Made by a program: the position numbers and the translations under genes | Shown here: piece after piece, positions 27,611 through 37,779 of the stretch | Layout: every line of letters starts with the position of its first letter | Numbering within the stretch: position 1 is the first letter of the stretch | Notes under the pieces: model-generated | What the model was told of the DNA's origin: nothing | What the model saw: the letters and a program-made list of their open reading frames with translations, nothing else | Databases searched by the model: none | Assembly: GCA_905182335.1 (NCBI GenBank) | Contig: CAJJBE010000002.1 | Location: 194,501 to 258,500 of the forward strand | Source of the DNA: Flavobacteriales bacterium UBA4466 | Lineage (GTDB): Bacteria > Bacteroidota > Bacteroidia > Flavobacteriales_D > Crocinitomicaceae | DNA length: 64,000 bases | Reading direction: 5' to 3'

Positions 27611-30600
27611 ATGTTACTAAAACTGAACTTATTATTTTTAGGTGTCTTTATTACACTTACTTATGGGTTTTCGCAAGCAGGTCTAGGTACTGTAAAAGGT
27701 ACTGTGAATGATGCTGACACAAAACAACCTATTCCTTTTACAAAGGTCATTCTAATGAAGGAAGGACAGATAAAAGGAGGAGCTAACACTGATTTTGATG
27801 GGAATTTCCAAATCAATTCAATTCCTGCAGGATCTTATGATCTTGAAGTAAGAAATGAAGTTGAAGGATATAAACCTCAAGCCTTAACCGGTGTTATTGT
27901 TAGTTCCGATAAGATTACATTCTTGTATGATCTTGAAATTGGAAAAGCAAAAAATGTCCAAGACATAGAAGAGATGGAAGCTGTTGCTTATAGAGTACCT
28001 TTAATTGATAGGAATGGTGGCGCCTCTGGCGCAACTGTAACTAGGGCGGATATTGCAAGGCTTCCAGTACGTTCTGCTGCTGATGTTGCGGGGACTGTTG
28101 GAGGGGTTAATAAATCGGAAAGTGACGGAGGTATTAGTGTGAGGGGCTCACGCTCTGATGGAACTTACTTTTATATTGACGGGATTAAAGTACGTGGTTC
28201 TTCAAGCCTTCCGAAATCAGCTATTGAGGAGGTTACTGTAATTACTGGTGGTTTGCCGGCAAATTACGGTGATGCTACTGGTGGTATTATTTCAATTACA
28301 ACGAGAGGTCCTTCTTCAAAATATTTTGGAAGTATTGAGGGGGTAACATCAGGTTTCTATTTTAACGGTAAAGATCAAGACGGATACGACGGGAATGTTT
28401 ACGGTTTAGATAAATTTGGGTATAACCTTGTAGAGGGAATGTTCTCAGGTCCATTGTGGATGCAGAAAGACTCTTTAGGTAATAAGACCAAACCAAGGTT
28501 AGGATTCTTGTTATCTGCAAATTACACGGATCGAGTTGATAGTCGTCCTCTAGCAGATGGGAGCTATAGAATCAAGAAGGATGTTAGAGATGAAATTTTA
28601 GAGTCACCATTGACGCCAACAGGAACCGGAAGTGGCGCTTATTATAGTACAAACTATTTGACGGAGTCTGATTTTGAAAAAACACCTTTCAGGATGAATG
28701 CGAGAAATCAATCCTTGTCTGCTCAAGGTAAAATCGATGTAAACACAGGTCCTTCTGTGAACCTGACTTTTGGAGGTTCACTTAGCTATGGTAAAGGATC
28801 AATCTATTCTAGATCGGGATCATTATTTAACTTTTCAAATTTTGGATCCTATAACAATCTTGACTGGAGAGTTTATGGCCGTTTAACACAACGTTTTACA
28901 AATAATATAGAGGGAAGTTCATCGAAAATAAAAAGCGCATTTTATTCCTTAATGGTAGATTATTCTAAATCGACGAGAGATAACTTTGATGATAAACATG
29001 GTTATAATGTTTTTAACTATGGACATGTTGGAACTTTTGATATTGAGAAAAGGACAACTTATCCTGGATTATCACCTAATAGCAATGGTCCAGAGCAAAC
29101 TACTATACCTGCTGATATTAATGTTCAATTTACGCCTTCAGAAACGAATCCAATGTTGGCTTCTCAAACTGAACAATACTTCAACTTATATGATTATGCT
29201 AATAATTGGCAATTTGAAAACAATTACAGAAACTTATTTCAAGTTCAGCAAGGAAATGGGTTGAGAAATGGAGATTCTCCACAAAGTGTTTACGGGATAT
29301 GGAATAATATTGGCTCTCCTTATAATTACTTTGGTAAAAGTGAAAATGATCAGATTCGTGCAACGGGTTCTGGCGCTGTGAATATAGGTGATCATTCAAT
29401 ATCTTTAGGGTTTGAGTACGAACAACGTTACGACAGGGGGTGGACTTCTGGGACAGCTACAGGGGGTGGAGGAAATGGGCCTATGGGCCTATGGACACTA
29501 GCACGCCAATTAACAAATTCTCATATTTCTGAGATAGATAAAAACGCTCCTACAACATTTGATTCTTTAGGTGTTGTTTATACCTCCTATGCTCCATTAA
29601 ACACCGGTTATGCTGCAGGTGCAGGTTCAGGTGCCTATGGTGGTCAAGTCAATAATGATAATCAGTCGTTCTTTGATTATAATTTAAGAGAGTATTTATA
29701 TGGTGAAGAATTGATTAGCGGAGGAGGTGCCGGAAGTGATTACATTAACATTGATCAGTACGATCCTAACATCTATTCATTAGATATGTTCTCTCCAGAT
29801 GAATTAGCAAATAGTGGTAATTCACTAGTTTCTTATTGGGGTTATGATCATACTGGTCAAAAAGTAAAGGGACAAACAGACATTACAAATTACTTTGTTG
29901 ATGTTGACGATAATGGTAACTATAAACGTTTCGTAGGAGCCTATCAGCCAACATATATTGCAGGATATATTATGGATAAGTTTGCTTTCCGTGATATTGT
30001 ATTTAATGTTGGTGTTCGTGTAGATGTCTTTGATGCAAATCAGCCAGTCTTGAAAGATCCTTATCTAATATATGAAGCTAAAACAGCAGGCGAAGCTAGA
30101 CAAGAGTTTGACACAGGTGCTTCAACATGGGCCGTAGTGCCTACTTCTATAGGTAATGACTACACTGTTTATGTGAATGATGAGTATGATCCAAGTTCAA
30201 TTTTAGGATATAGAAATGGTGATACATGGTTCAACGCTGAAGGTATTGAGATTGAAGATCCAACTGCAATTGAAAGTTCTACAGGGATATTGCCTTACTT
30301 AAGAAATCCAGGTCAAAATAGCCCTACCAAAGATGCATTTGAAGATTACAAGGCGCAAATAAATATTATGCCTCGTATATCTTTTTCTTTCCCAATATCT
30401 GATGAAGCTTCTTTCTTTGCTCACTACGATGTGTTAACGAAGAGGCCTACTTCAGGTACTCGATTTGATCCTTTTCAGTATCAATATATCAATGAGAGAA
30501 GTGCAATTGTCAATAATTCAAACTTGAGACCTGAGAAAACAATTGATTACGAATTAGGTTTCCAACAAGTTTTAACAAAAACATCATCATTAAAAATATC

Positions 30601-31420
30601 AGCATTCTATAGAGAGCAACGTGATGCTGTTCAGTTGATTAATGTTACTGGAGCTTTTCCAAAACAATATAGAACATATGGTAATCGTGACTTTGGTACG
30701 GTTAAAGGTCTAACTGTATCGTATGACATGCGTAGAACAGGAAATATTCGGTTAACTGCTAACTATACACTACAATTCGCTGACGGTACAGGCTCAAACG
30801 CAACTTCAGCTTCTGGTATTATTAATGCTGGTTTACCAAACCTTCGAACTATACAGCCTTATGACTTTGATCAGAGGCATGCATTTGCTATTACGTTTGA
30901 TTATCGTTACGGTGAAGGAATAGATTACAATGGTCCTGTTATTAAGGGTATTAATCTTCTTGAAAATACAGGGTTAAATATTGTGTCTAATATATATTCT
31001 GGATCACCTTATTCTAACCAAACTGCCATTACAAGTGAAGGTTTATTTACCCCAACTGGGTCTTCAGGTCTTGATGGAACATTAAATGGATCTAGATTAC
31101 CATGGTCTTATAGATTAGACTTACAGCTAGATCGTACATTTAATATTCAAATGGGTAAAGAAGATAAGAAAAAAGAAACATTCTTAAATGTCTATGTTCG
31201 TGTCACTAATCTTTTTAACCAATTTAATATACTGAACGTATATAGAGCAACAGGAAACTGGGATGATGATGGATATTTAGCTGCAGCTGGAAGCCAGACA
31301 TCAATTCAAAACCAAGCTGATGAACAAGCATTTAGAGATTATTATACAATGAAGATTCAAAATCCTTTCAATATTAGTTCTCCTAGAACGATTCGTTTAG
31401 GTGTTAAATTCGATTTTTAA
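27611..31420 (+). CDS. TonB-dependent outer-membrane receptor with carboxypeptidase-regulatory-like domain
   Basis: This 1269-residue outer-membrane protein has a signal peptide (LLFLGVFITLTYGFSQ). A carboxypeptidase-regulatory-like domain follows (about 27-110; GTVKGTVNDADTKQPIPFTK and TDFDGNFQINSIPAG). Next is a plug (about 130-240; GGISVRGSRSDGTYFYIDG and ITGGLPANYGDATGGIISI). A large beta-barrel ends in the aromatic IRLGVKFDF. No SusD partner follows. Instead, a T9SS-type secreted protein and a PorV-like gene follow at 20-bp spacing, a set that suggests a surface complex or structural role rather than glycan uptake. The substrate is unknown. Confidence 0.92.
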   Translation: MLLKLNLLFLGVFITLTYGFSQAGLGTVKGTVNDADTKQPIPFTKVILMKEGQIKGGANTDFDGNFQINSIPAGSYDLEVRNEVEGYKPQALTGVIVSSDKITFLYDLEIGKAKNVQDIEEMEAVAYRVPLIDRNGGASGATVTRADIARLPVRSAADVAGTVGGVNKSESDGGISVRGSRSDGTYFYIDGIKVRGSSSLPKSAIEEVTVITGGLPANYGDATGGIISITTRGPSSKYFGSIEGVTSGFYFNGKDQDGYDGNVYGLDKFGYNLVEGMFSGPLWMQKDSLGNKTKPRLGFLLSANYTDRVDSRPLADGSYRIKKDVRDEILESPLTPTGTGSGAYYSTNYLTESDFEKTPFRMNARNQSLSAQGKIDVNTGPSVNLTFGGSLSYGKGSIYSRSGSLFNFSNFGSYNNLDWRVYGRLTQRFTNNIEGSSSKIKSAFYSLMVDYSKSTRDNFDDKHGYNVFNYGHVGTFDIEKRTTYPGLSPNSNGPEQTTIPADINVQFTPSETNPMLASQTEQYFNLYDYANNWQFENNYRNLFQVQQGNGLRNGDSPQSVYGIWNNIGSPYNYFGKSENDQIRATGSGAVNIGDHSISLGFEYEQRYDRGWTSGTATGGGGNGPMGLWTLARQLTNSHISEIDKNAPTTFDSLGVVYTSYAPLNTGYAAGAGSGAYGGQVNNDNQSFFDYNLREYLYGEELISGGGAGSDYINIDQYDPNIYSLDMFSPDELANSGNSLVSYWGYDHTGQKVKGQTDITNYFVDVDDNGNYKRFVGAYQPTYIAGYIMDKFAFRDIVFNVGVRVDVFDANQPVLKDPYLIYEAKTAGEARQEFDTGASTWAVVPTSIGNDYTVYVNDEYDPSSILGYRNGDTWFNAEGIEIEDPTAIESSTGILPYLRNPGQNSPTKDAFEDYKAQINIMPRISFSFPISDEASFFAHYDVLTKRPTSGTRFDPFQYQYINERSAIVNNSNLRPEKTIDYELGFQQVLTKTSSLKISAFYREQRDAVQLINVTGAFPKQYRTYGNRDFGTVKGLTVSYDMRRTGNIRLTANYTLQFADGTGSNATSASGIINAGLPNLRTIQPYDFDQRHAFAITFDYRYGEGIDYNGPVIKGINLLENTGLNIVSNIYSGSPYSNQTAITSEGLFTPTGSSGLDGTLNGSRLPWSYRLDLQLDRTFNIQMGKEDKKKETFLNVYVRVTNLFNQFNILNVYRATGNWDDDGYLAAAGSQTSIQNQADEQAFRDYYTMKIQNPFNISSPRTIRLGVKFDF

Positions 31421-31440
31421 GTCATAGTTAGTTAAGTATT

Positions 31441-34400
31441 ATGAAAAAGCAAATAATAGCAATAGTAATAGGGACATCAACATTATTGATGTCAAATAGT
31501 GTGTCAGCCTATCATACGGTTAATGACAACCCTGGGGCTACAAATTCACAATCTCAATCGCAGTTTAAGGGTGCAAATTGTTCACCTGCAACTGCAAGAC
31601 TAACCATGTCTTTCAATGATGTAAATGCTTTGATTGAGCAGGGTGGTAGTATGTGGACTAATAGAGCCACTACAACTGCGGCTTATGAGGTTCCTGCAGG
31701 CTCAGGACTTAGAGTAATTTATGCAGGAGCTCTTTGGATGGGTGGTACTGATGTAAATGGACAGCTTAAGTTAGCTGCCTTGACATTCCGTTCTGCAAAC
31801 GATTTCTGGCCTGGCCCATTAACCATAACAGTTGGTTCTGGTAATTTTGATCCATCATCTCCTCAGGTAGCAGGTGTTGTTAGAGATTTTGGTGAAGCAA
31901 ATATTGATGCAGATCAGTGTGCCGCTTATGATAAGTTTTTTACCATTACAAAAGCAGAAGTAATTGCGTTTAATGCATGGTTTGAATGTGAGAATGGAAT
32001 TCAAGATCCTGCAGATTGTGATGATGTTCAAGCCCCTTCAAATGAAACAATGAATCGTTTAACTTCTTGGCCAGCACATGGAGATATTTCTCGTGGTCAA
32101 GATTATTACTTAGCACCTTTCTATGATAATCCTTTCAATGGATTAGACGGAACATATAACGTAGAAGATGGTGATCACCCATGGTATGATGACATTTTAA
32201 ATAGGGATGACATCGAATGTGGTGTTGATAGAAGAATTTCTTTATTTGGAGATGAGACGCACTGGTGGGTATTTAATGATAAAGGAAATATCCATGGGGA
32301 ATCTAACGGAGATCCAATTGGAATGGAAATTCGTGCGCAAGCATTTGCCTTCGCTACGAATGATGAAGTAAATAGGATGACCTTCTACAATTATGAAATG
32401 ATTAATAGAGGTACACAAACACTTCAGGATACTTATTTCTCTCAGTATATTGATGCGGATGTAGGTTATGCTGCCGATGATTACACGGGATGTGATGTGT
32501 CACGTGGTTTAGGCTATGTTTATAACGGAGATAACTTTGATGAAAATGATGGTGGTAATTTAGGTTACGGTGATAATCCTCCAGCCATTGGTTGTGACTT
32601 CTTTGAGGGTCCTTATCAAGATGCTGATGGAATTGATAATATTGGTCCTTACTTTGATTCACTTAACAATGTTGAGGTTTCTCCTACGGTATCAGAGGCT
32701 ATAGCGGGAAATGGTATTGTCTATGGAGGCATTGGCGTTGGTTACTCAGATAATATTGTCGATAACGAGCGTTACGGAATGAGAAGGTTTACTTACTACA
32801 CAAATGGTGGTGGTTACCCTCATAATGATCCAAGTTCTGCTGCTGAATTTTATAACTATATGAGTGGTTATTGGCAAGATGGTTCAGAAATGTATTATGG
32901 CGGTCAAGGTTTTACAGGAACACAAACAACAGATTATATGTTTCCTGCAGATTCAGATCCATTAGGTTGGGCAACAGCAGGAGCTATTTTAAATGATGAC
33001 TGGAGTGAGGTTACTGAAACAAATCCGGTAGGAGATAGACGTTTCGTTCAATCAGCAGGCCCTTTTGTTCTTGAGCCAGGAGCTGTTAATAACATTACTG
33101 TTGGTATTGTATACGGAAGAGGTTCTGATGGTAGTGCCTTTGGTTCAGTTGAAGCAATGAAACAAGCAGATACAAAAGCACAAGCTTTATTTGATGCATG
33201 CTTTAGAATTCTGGAGCCTCCTTACGCTCCTAAATTAGAAATCCAAGAGTTAGAAAATCAATTAGTATTGACATTAAGTAACCCTCCCACATCTAATAAT
33301 GTTGATGAAACATATTACGAAGAGGATAAGATTAATATTGTTGACCCTAATGTAGATCGTTTCTACACCTTTGAAGGATATCAAGTATTCCAAATGGAAG
33401 ATGCTGATGCGTCTATTTCAGATATATTTGAAGCAACTAGTACTAAGTCTAGATTAGTAGCACAATGTGATATTAAAAATGGAATCTCTGACTTAGTAAA
33501 CTTTGAGTTTGATGAAGATTTAGGGTTTTCAATTCCAGTGGAAAAAGTAAATGCTGAAGATAAAGGAATTCAACATTCTTATTTATTAACTCAAGATGAG
33601 TTTGCGCAAGGTGATAAAGCTTTAGTTAATCATAAAACGTATTACTATATCGCAGTTGCATACGCACACAACGAATTTAAAAAGTTTGACCCAACAGATC
33701 CTTTATCACTAGACGGTCAGAAAACACCGTATATTGCATCTCGTTTAGGGTTTGATGGAGGTGCTATTAAATCTGTCCCTGCTATTCCACATAACCCTTC
33801 CCCTGAATCAGATGGTACAATTCAAATGGTAGCATATGGTTCCGGTCCTCAGATTAAGAGATTAGATGGTCATGGAAATGGCTCTCAGGAGTTAGAGTTA
33901 AATTCTACTACTACAACTTCTATCGTATCAAATGGATATGTTGAGAACCCAGTTTATAATAATGGAAGTGGTCCAATCAACGTTAAAGTTGTAGACCCCT
34001 TAAATGTTGTTGATGGGTACTTCGAGTGTTTATTTACAGATTATAATGCCACTACATCAAATGCTGCAGATACTGCAGATTGGATTATTAATCGTTATTC
34101 TTCAGAAGGAGGTGCATTCATTGAATCTGTATCTTCAAAGAGGTCTATAGCAATTAATAACGAACAGATCATTCCTGGATGGGGCATTTCAGTTCAGATT
34201 AACCAAGAGAAGTACTATTTTCCAGAAGGAGCATCCGGAGATGCTAAATCAAAGACAACTGATTTCTTAAGTGGAACAATTACATATACTGATAGTTCTA
34301 AGAGGTGGTTGTCTGCGGTTCCAGATGGAGATGGATTTAACGCTTTCAATTGGATTCGTTCAGGAGATTATGATCCTACAAATGGAACAGCTGCTACTGA

Positions 34401-35664
34401 CGATGATGATTGTACAGATGCAACTGCTGATGACTATTTAGCATATACAGACCCTTGTAACTACGCTGACGTTTTAAATCAAGATACAGATAAAAGCTGG
34501 GCAGGTATTTTAGAAGGTGGTATTGCTCCTCATAAATTAGTTGGATACGAAGCTAGCTACATGCCAATCGCATATGATAATTATGCTGGTGTTAATGTAG
34601 CGCGTCAGCTATCATCATTAAGTTGGTTGCCGAGTGTTGATATCGTTTTTACATCTGATAAAAGTAAATGGACACGTTGCCCAGTTATCGAGCTTGGTAG
34701 AGAAGAGGAATTAAATTTTGGTGGTGCTGCTCCAGGGGAGTTGAGAGCAAGTCCTAGTGTAGATGAGAATGGTGATCCTGATGGTACAGGTAATGGAATG
34801 GGTTGGTTCCCAGGATATGCTATTGATGTTGAATCAGGAGCTCGTTTGTATATGGCTTTTGGTGAGAATTCATTCTTAGTATCTGATAACGGTGCTGACA
34901 TGATTTGGAATCCAACGAATAGGGTAGTTGATAATAATGGTACTCCTATCTTAGGTGGTATGCATGCGTTTTATGTTTTTAGCTTCCAGAATAAGGCGAA
35001 AAATTCATTCTTACAAGCTCAGAATTATCCTGCTTATATTCCTGATGAAGCAAAAAACAATGCAACGAATGAGTTATATAACGATTTCCAAAATATTGCA
35101 TCGAATCAAACTGCAGCTAAGAAAAAAGTTTATAGTAGTATTTCTTGGGTAGGCAACCCTTTATTGGCTCAAGCTCAAACATTGTTATCAACGGATGCAA
35201 CAATTCGATTGAGAGTTAATAAGGAGTATAAAAACTTCTCTAACTCAGCTAATCCAGCCGGTGGTCCAAATGGAGGAAAGCCAATGTATTCATGGGTTAC
35301 TGATGATATCGCTACGCAGCTTGGTAGCTCTGACGAGTTAACGAGTGCTTTAGACTTAATTAATATAGTCCCTAATCCATACTACGCATACTCTCAGTAT
35401 GAAAGAAATAGATTGGATACACGAGTAAAGATTACCAATTTACCAGAAAGATGTACGATTAAAATATACAGCACAAATGGTAAGCTGGTAAGAACATTTA
35501 AGAAAGATAACTCTGTAACTTCAGTTGATTGGGATTTAAATAATCACAAGAACATTCCTATAGCGGGAGGGGTATATTTAATACACGTCGATGTACCTGG
35601 TACGGGGGAGAAGGTATTGAAATTCTTCGGTGGAATGAGGCAAATTGACTTACAAGGGATTTAA
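31441..35664 (+). CDS. Large secreted protein with a C-terminal T9SS-like sorting domain
   Basis: This 1407-residue protein has a clear signal peptide (IIAIVIGTSTLLMSNSVSA). Its body is Asp-, Asn-, Gly- and aromatic-rich, with cysteines, and no enzyme motif was recognised. The C-terminal 100 residues resemble a type IX secretion sorting domain (NIVPNPYYAYSQYE, TIKIYSTNGKLVRTFKK and IAGGVYLIHVDVPG). However, it continues past the usual conserved end with KFFGGMRQIDLQGI. It sits 20 bp after the receptor gene and just before a PorV-like gene, so it is probably exported to the cell surface with them. The function is unknown. Confidence 0.85.
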   Translation: MKKQIIAIVIGTSTLLMSNSVSAYHTVNDNPGATNSQSQSQFKGANCSPATARLTMSFNDVNALIEQGGSMWTNRATTTAAYEVPAGSGLRVIYAGALWMGGTDVNGQLKLAALTFRSANDFWPGPLTITVGSGNFDPSSPQVAGVVRDFGEANIDADQCAAYDKFFTITKAEVIAFNAWFECENGIQDPADCDDVQAPSNETMNRLTSWPAHGDISRGQDYYLAPFYDNPFNGLDGTYNVEDGDHPWYDDILNRDDIECGVDRRISLFGDETHWWVFNDKGNIHGESNGDPIGMEIRAQAFAFATNDEVNRMTFYNYEMINRGTQTLQDTYFSQYIDADVGYAADDYTGCDVSRGLGYVYNGDNFDENDGGNLGYGDNPPAIGCDFFEGPYQDADGIDNIGPYFDSLNNVEVSPTVSEAIAGNGIVYGGIGVGYSDNIVDNERYGMRRFTYYTNGGGYPHNDPSSAAEFYNYMSGYWQDGSEMYYGGQGFTGTQTTDYMFPADSDPLGWATAGAILNDDWSEVTETNPVGDRRFVQSAGPFVLEPGAVNNITVGIVYGRGSDGSAFGSVEAMKQADTKAQALFDACFRILEPPYAPKLEIQELENQLVLTLSNPPTSNNVDETYYEEDKINIVDPNVDRFYTFEGYQVFQMEDADASISDIFEATSTKSRLVAQCDIKNGISDLVNFEFDEDLGFSIPVEKVNAEDKGIQHSYLLTQDEFAQGDKALVNHKTYYYIAVAYAHNEFKKFDPTDPLSLDGQKTPYIASRLGFDGGAIKSVPAIPHNPSPESDGTIQMVAYGSGPQIKRLDGHGNGSQELELNSTTTTSIVSNGYVENPVYNNGSGPINVKVVDPLNVVDGYFECLFTDYNATTSNAADTADWIINRYSSEGGAFIESVSSKRSIAINNEQIIPGWGISVQINQEKYYFPEGASGDAKSKTTDFLSGTITYTDSSKRWLSAVPDGDGFNAFNWIRSGDYDPTNGTAATDDDDCTDATADDYLAYTDPCNYADVLNQDTDKSWAGILEGGIAPHKLVGYEASYMPIAYDNYAGVNVARQLSSLSWLPSVDIVFTSDKSKWTRCPVIELGREEELNFGGAAPGELRASPSVDENGDPDGTGNGMGWFPGYAIDVESGARLYMAFGENSFLVSDNGADMIWNPTNRVVDNNGTPILGGMHAFYVFSFQNKAKNSFLQAQNYPAYIPDEAKNNATNELYNDFQNIASNQTAAKKKVYSSISWVGNPLLAQAQTLLSTDATIRLRVNKEYKNFSNSANPAGGPNGGKPMYSWVTDDIATQLGSSDELTSALDLINIVPNPYYAYSQYERNRLDTRVKITNLPERCTIKIYSTNGKLVRTFKKDNSVTSVDWDLNNHKNIPIAGGVYLIHVDVPGTGEKVLKFFGGMRQIDLQGI

Positions 35665-35683
35665 TCAGCTAAAACGATTTGAA

Positions 35684-36751
35684 ATGAATAATTCAATATT
35701 TAAAATAAAGAATGCATTAATAGTAGGAGCAGCAATCGTATCTGTTTTTTCTGCTAATGCTGGAAATGAAGATCGTGTTGGTTCTGCTGGTGCATCTCAC
35801 ATGTTAGTTAACCCATGGGCACGAAGTGCAGGAACGGGTGACGCTGGAATTTCTTGCGTAAACGGATTAGAAGCAACATTTACAAATATTGCGGGTCTAG
35901 CTTTTACAGAAAAAACGCAAATAAAATTCAATTATTCAAATTGGATGGGTAATGCTGGGATTTCGTTTAATAGTGCTGGTATCGCACAACGAATTACGGA
36001 GTCTGATGTTATTGCTGTTAGTGTTCAGTCAATGAATTATGGTGATATTCAAGTAACTACTGTGGCAAATCCAGAAGGAAATATTGGTTTCTTCTCACCA
36101 AGAGCAAATGTCTTTAATATAGGTTATGCTAGAGCATTCTCTAGTTCAATTTATGGTGGTATTAATGTTAAAGTGATATCTGAAAGTATTTCAAATTTAA
36201 AGTCTTCAGGGATTGCTATTGATGCCGGTATTAGATACGTAACTGGTGAGCAAGATCAAATTAAATTCGGTATTGCTCTTAAAAATGTTGGCCCTACTGT
36301 AACGTTTAAAGGTGATGGTTTAGCTAATCAAGTGTTCTATACTGCTACTGGTAATGTAGCAACATTACAGCAAAGGTCCGCAAGCTATGAATTACCTTCT
36401 TTATTAGTGATGGGTGGTTCTTATGATTTTATTTTAAATGAGCAAAATAAAATAAATCTTGCACTAGGGTTTACAGCAAATTCATTCTCTGCTGATCAAT
36501 TCCGCTTAGGGTTAGATTATGCTATGACTACTGGAAAAGTTGCTTTTAACTTAAGAGGTGGCTTCGTATATGAAAAAAATCTTTTCAATGATGAAAACAG
36601 ATCTAATGCTTTAGTTGGGCCAACTGCAGGTTTCTCTGTTGATGCTCTAGTAGGTCAAAATAGAAGTGCTTTAGGTATTGAATATGCTACTCGTTTTGCA
36701 GGTGTTTTTGGTATTATCCACACAGTGGGTGCTACTATTAGCTTGAAATAA
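35684..36751 (+). CDS. PorV/PorQ-family outer-membrane protein (type IX secretion associated)
   Basis: This 355-residue beta-barrel protein of the PorV/PorQ group has a signal peptide (NALIVGAAIVSVFSANA). The typical mature start follows, with AGASHMLVNPWARSAGTGDAGI and NGLEATFTNIAGLAFTEKTQ. PorV acts as a shuttle that brings T9SS cargo from the secretion channel to the attachment complex. I chose the ATG at 35684; an in-frame start at 35645 overlaps the upstream gene and would place 13 charged residues ahead of the signal. Being last in the operon, it may be dedicated to the 1407-residue cargo. Confidence 0.87.
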   Translation: MNNSIFKIKNALIVGAAIVSVFSANAGNEDRVGSAGASHMLVNPWARSAGTGDAGISCVNGLEATFTNIAGLAFTEKTQIKFNYSNWMGNAGISFNSAGIAQRITESDVIAVSVQSMNYGDIQVTTVANPEGNIGFFSPRANVFNIGYARAFSSSIYGGINVKVISESISNLKSSGIAIDAGIRYVTGEQDQIKFGIALKNVGPTVTFKGDGLANQVFYTATGNVATLQQRSASYELPSLLVMGGSYDFILNEQNKINLALGFTANSFSADQFRLGLDYAMTTGKVAFNLRGGFVYEKNLFNDENRSNALVGPTAGFSVDALVGQNRSALGIEYATRFAGVFGIIHTVGATISLK

Positions 36752-36777
36752 ACGAATATAAAATATATTGTAATGTG

Positions 36778-36810
36778 CAAGAGAGTCTATTTGGGCTCTC
36801 TTGTTTGGTT
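36778..36810 (+). terminator. Probable terminator between the PorV-like gene and greA
   Basis: A 10-bp stem with one wobble pair (CAAGAGAGTC / GGCTCTCTTG) is followed by a weak T-rich stretch. It lies 27 bases after the stop codon. Confidence 0.55.
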
Positions 36811-36828
36811 TAATAAATAAGCAGAATA

Positions 36829-37302
36829 ATGTCTCAAATTAACTATTATACAAAGGAAGGTCTACAAAAACTGAAAAATGAATTATCTGAAATGGAAAAT
36901 GTTCAGAGACCTTCAATTTCAGCTCAAATTGGTGAAGCAATTGATAAGGGTGATTTGTCTGAAAATGCTGAGTACGATGCGGCTAAAGAAGCTCAAGGTA
37001 TTTTAGAAACAAAGATTGCTCGGTTAAAGGAGGTCGTTGCTAATGGACGGGTTATCGATGATACTAATATTGATAATACAAAGGTTTTCATTTTATCTAC
37101 AGCTACAATCAAAAACCTGAAGACTAATCAAGAAATGGTACTTACAATTGTTGCTGAAAATGAAGCAGATTTGAAAGCGAAGAAAATCAGTATTGAATCG
37201 CCATTTGGTAAGGGTTTACTAGGGAAGTCTGTTGGTGATTTAGCAGATATTATTACTCCTAATGGTTTATTACAATTTGAAATTATAAAAATCACAAGAT
37301 AA
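36829..37302 (+). CDS. greA: Transcription elongation factor GreA
   Basis: This factor rescues backtracked RNA polymerase by stimulating cleavage of the nascent RNA. The protein is 157 residues. The N-terminal coiled coil carries YTKEGLQKLKNELSEME and the tip acidic pair in GDLSENAEYDAAKEAQ. The C-terminal FKBP-like domain ends ESPFGKGLLGKSVGDLADI. The stop overlaps the start of the HIT gene (TAATGA), so the two are coupled. Confidence 0.97.
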   Translation: MSQINYYTKEGLQKLKNELSEMENVQRPSISAQIGEAIDKGDLSENAEYDAAKEAQGILETKIARLKEVVANGRVIDDTNIDNTKVFILSTATIKNLKTNQEMVLTIVAENEADLKAKKISIESPFGKGLLGKSVGDLADIITPNGLLQFEIIKITR

Positions 37303-37691
37303 TGACTACGCTATTCACTAAAATTATAACTGGTGAAATCCCCTGTCATAAGGTAGCTGAAAATGATAAATTCCTGGCATTTTTAGATATTATGCCTTTG
37401 CGTCTCGGGCACACATTAGTTATTCCAAAAGTAGAAGTTGATTATTTATTCGATATTGAAGATGAGCTACTTGGGGAGATGATAATATTCTCGAAACTGG
37501 TAGCTAAAAAAATTAAAGTCTCTTTTCCATGCAATAGAGTCGGGGTCACTGTAATTGGATTGGAAGTGCCTCATGCGCATATCCATTTAATTCCTATTAA
37601 TGTGTTAGACGACATGAGTTTTTCAAAAGAAAAGTTGAGTTTAAGTTCAGAAGAGCTTAATAGCATTGCCTTGAAGATAGCTGAATCGTAA
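37302..37691 (+). CDS. HIT-family nucleotide-binding protein (Hint-like)
   Basis: This 129-residue protein has the histidine triad in PHAHIHLIPI (residues about 91-100) and the N-terminal FTKIITGEIPCHKVAEND and FLDIMPLRLGHTLVIPK typical of Hint hydrolases. These cleave nucleoside phosphoramidates and adenylated conjugates. It is translationally coupled to greA, an arrangement seen across Bacteroidota. It is cytoplasmic. Confidence 0.94.
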   Translation: MTTLFTKIITGEIPCHKVAENDKFLAFLDIMPLRLGHTLVIPKVEVDYLFDIEDELLGEMIIFSKLVAKKIKVSFPCNRVGVTVIGLEVPHAHIHLIPINVLDDMSFSKEKLSLSSEELNSIALKIAES

Positions 37692-37779
37692 TTTATTAGG
37701 TTTTTTATTTTTTGGTTTGAATTTTGATACTGTAGTACTCTAAAATCTTGTGTTAGTTAATAATATAGTTATAGATATT

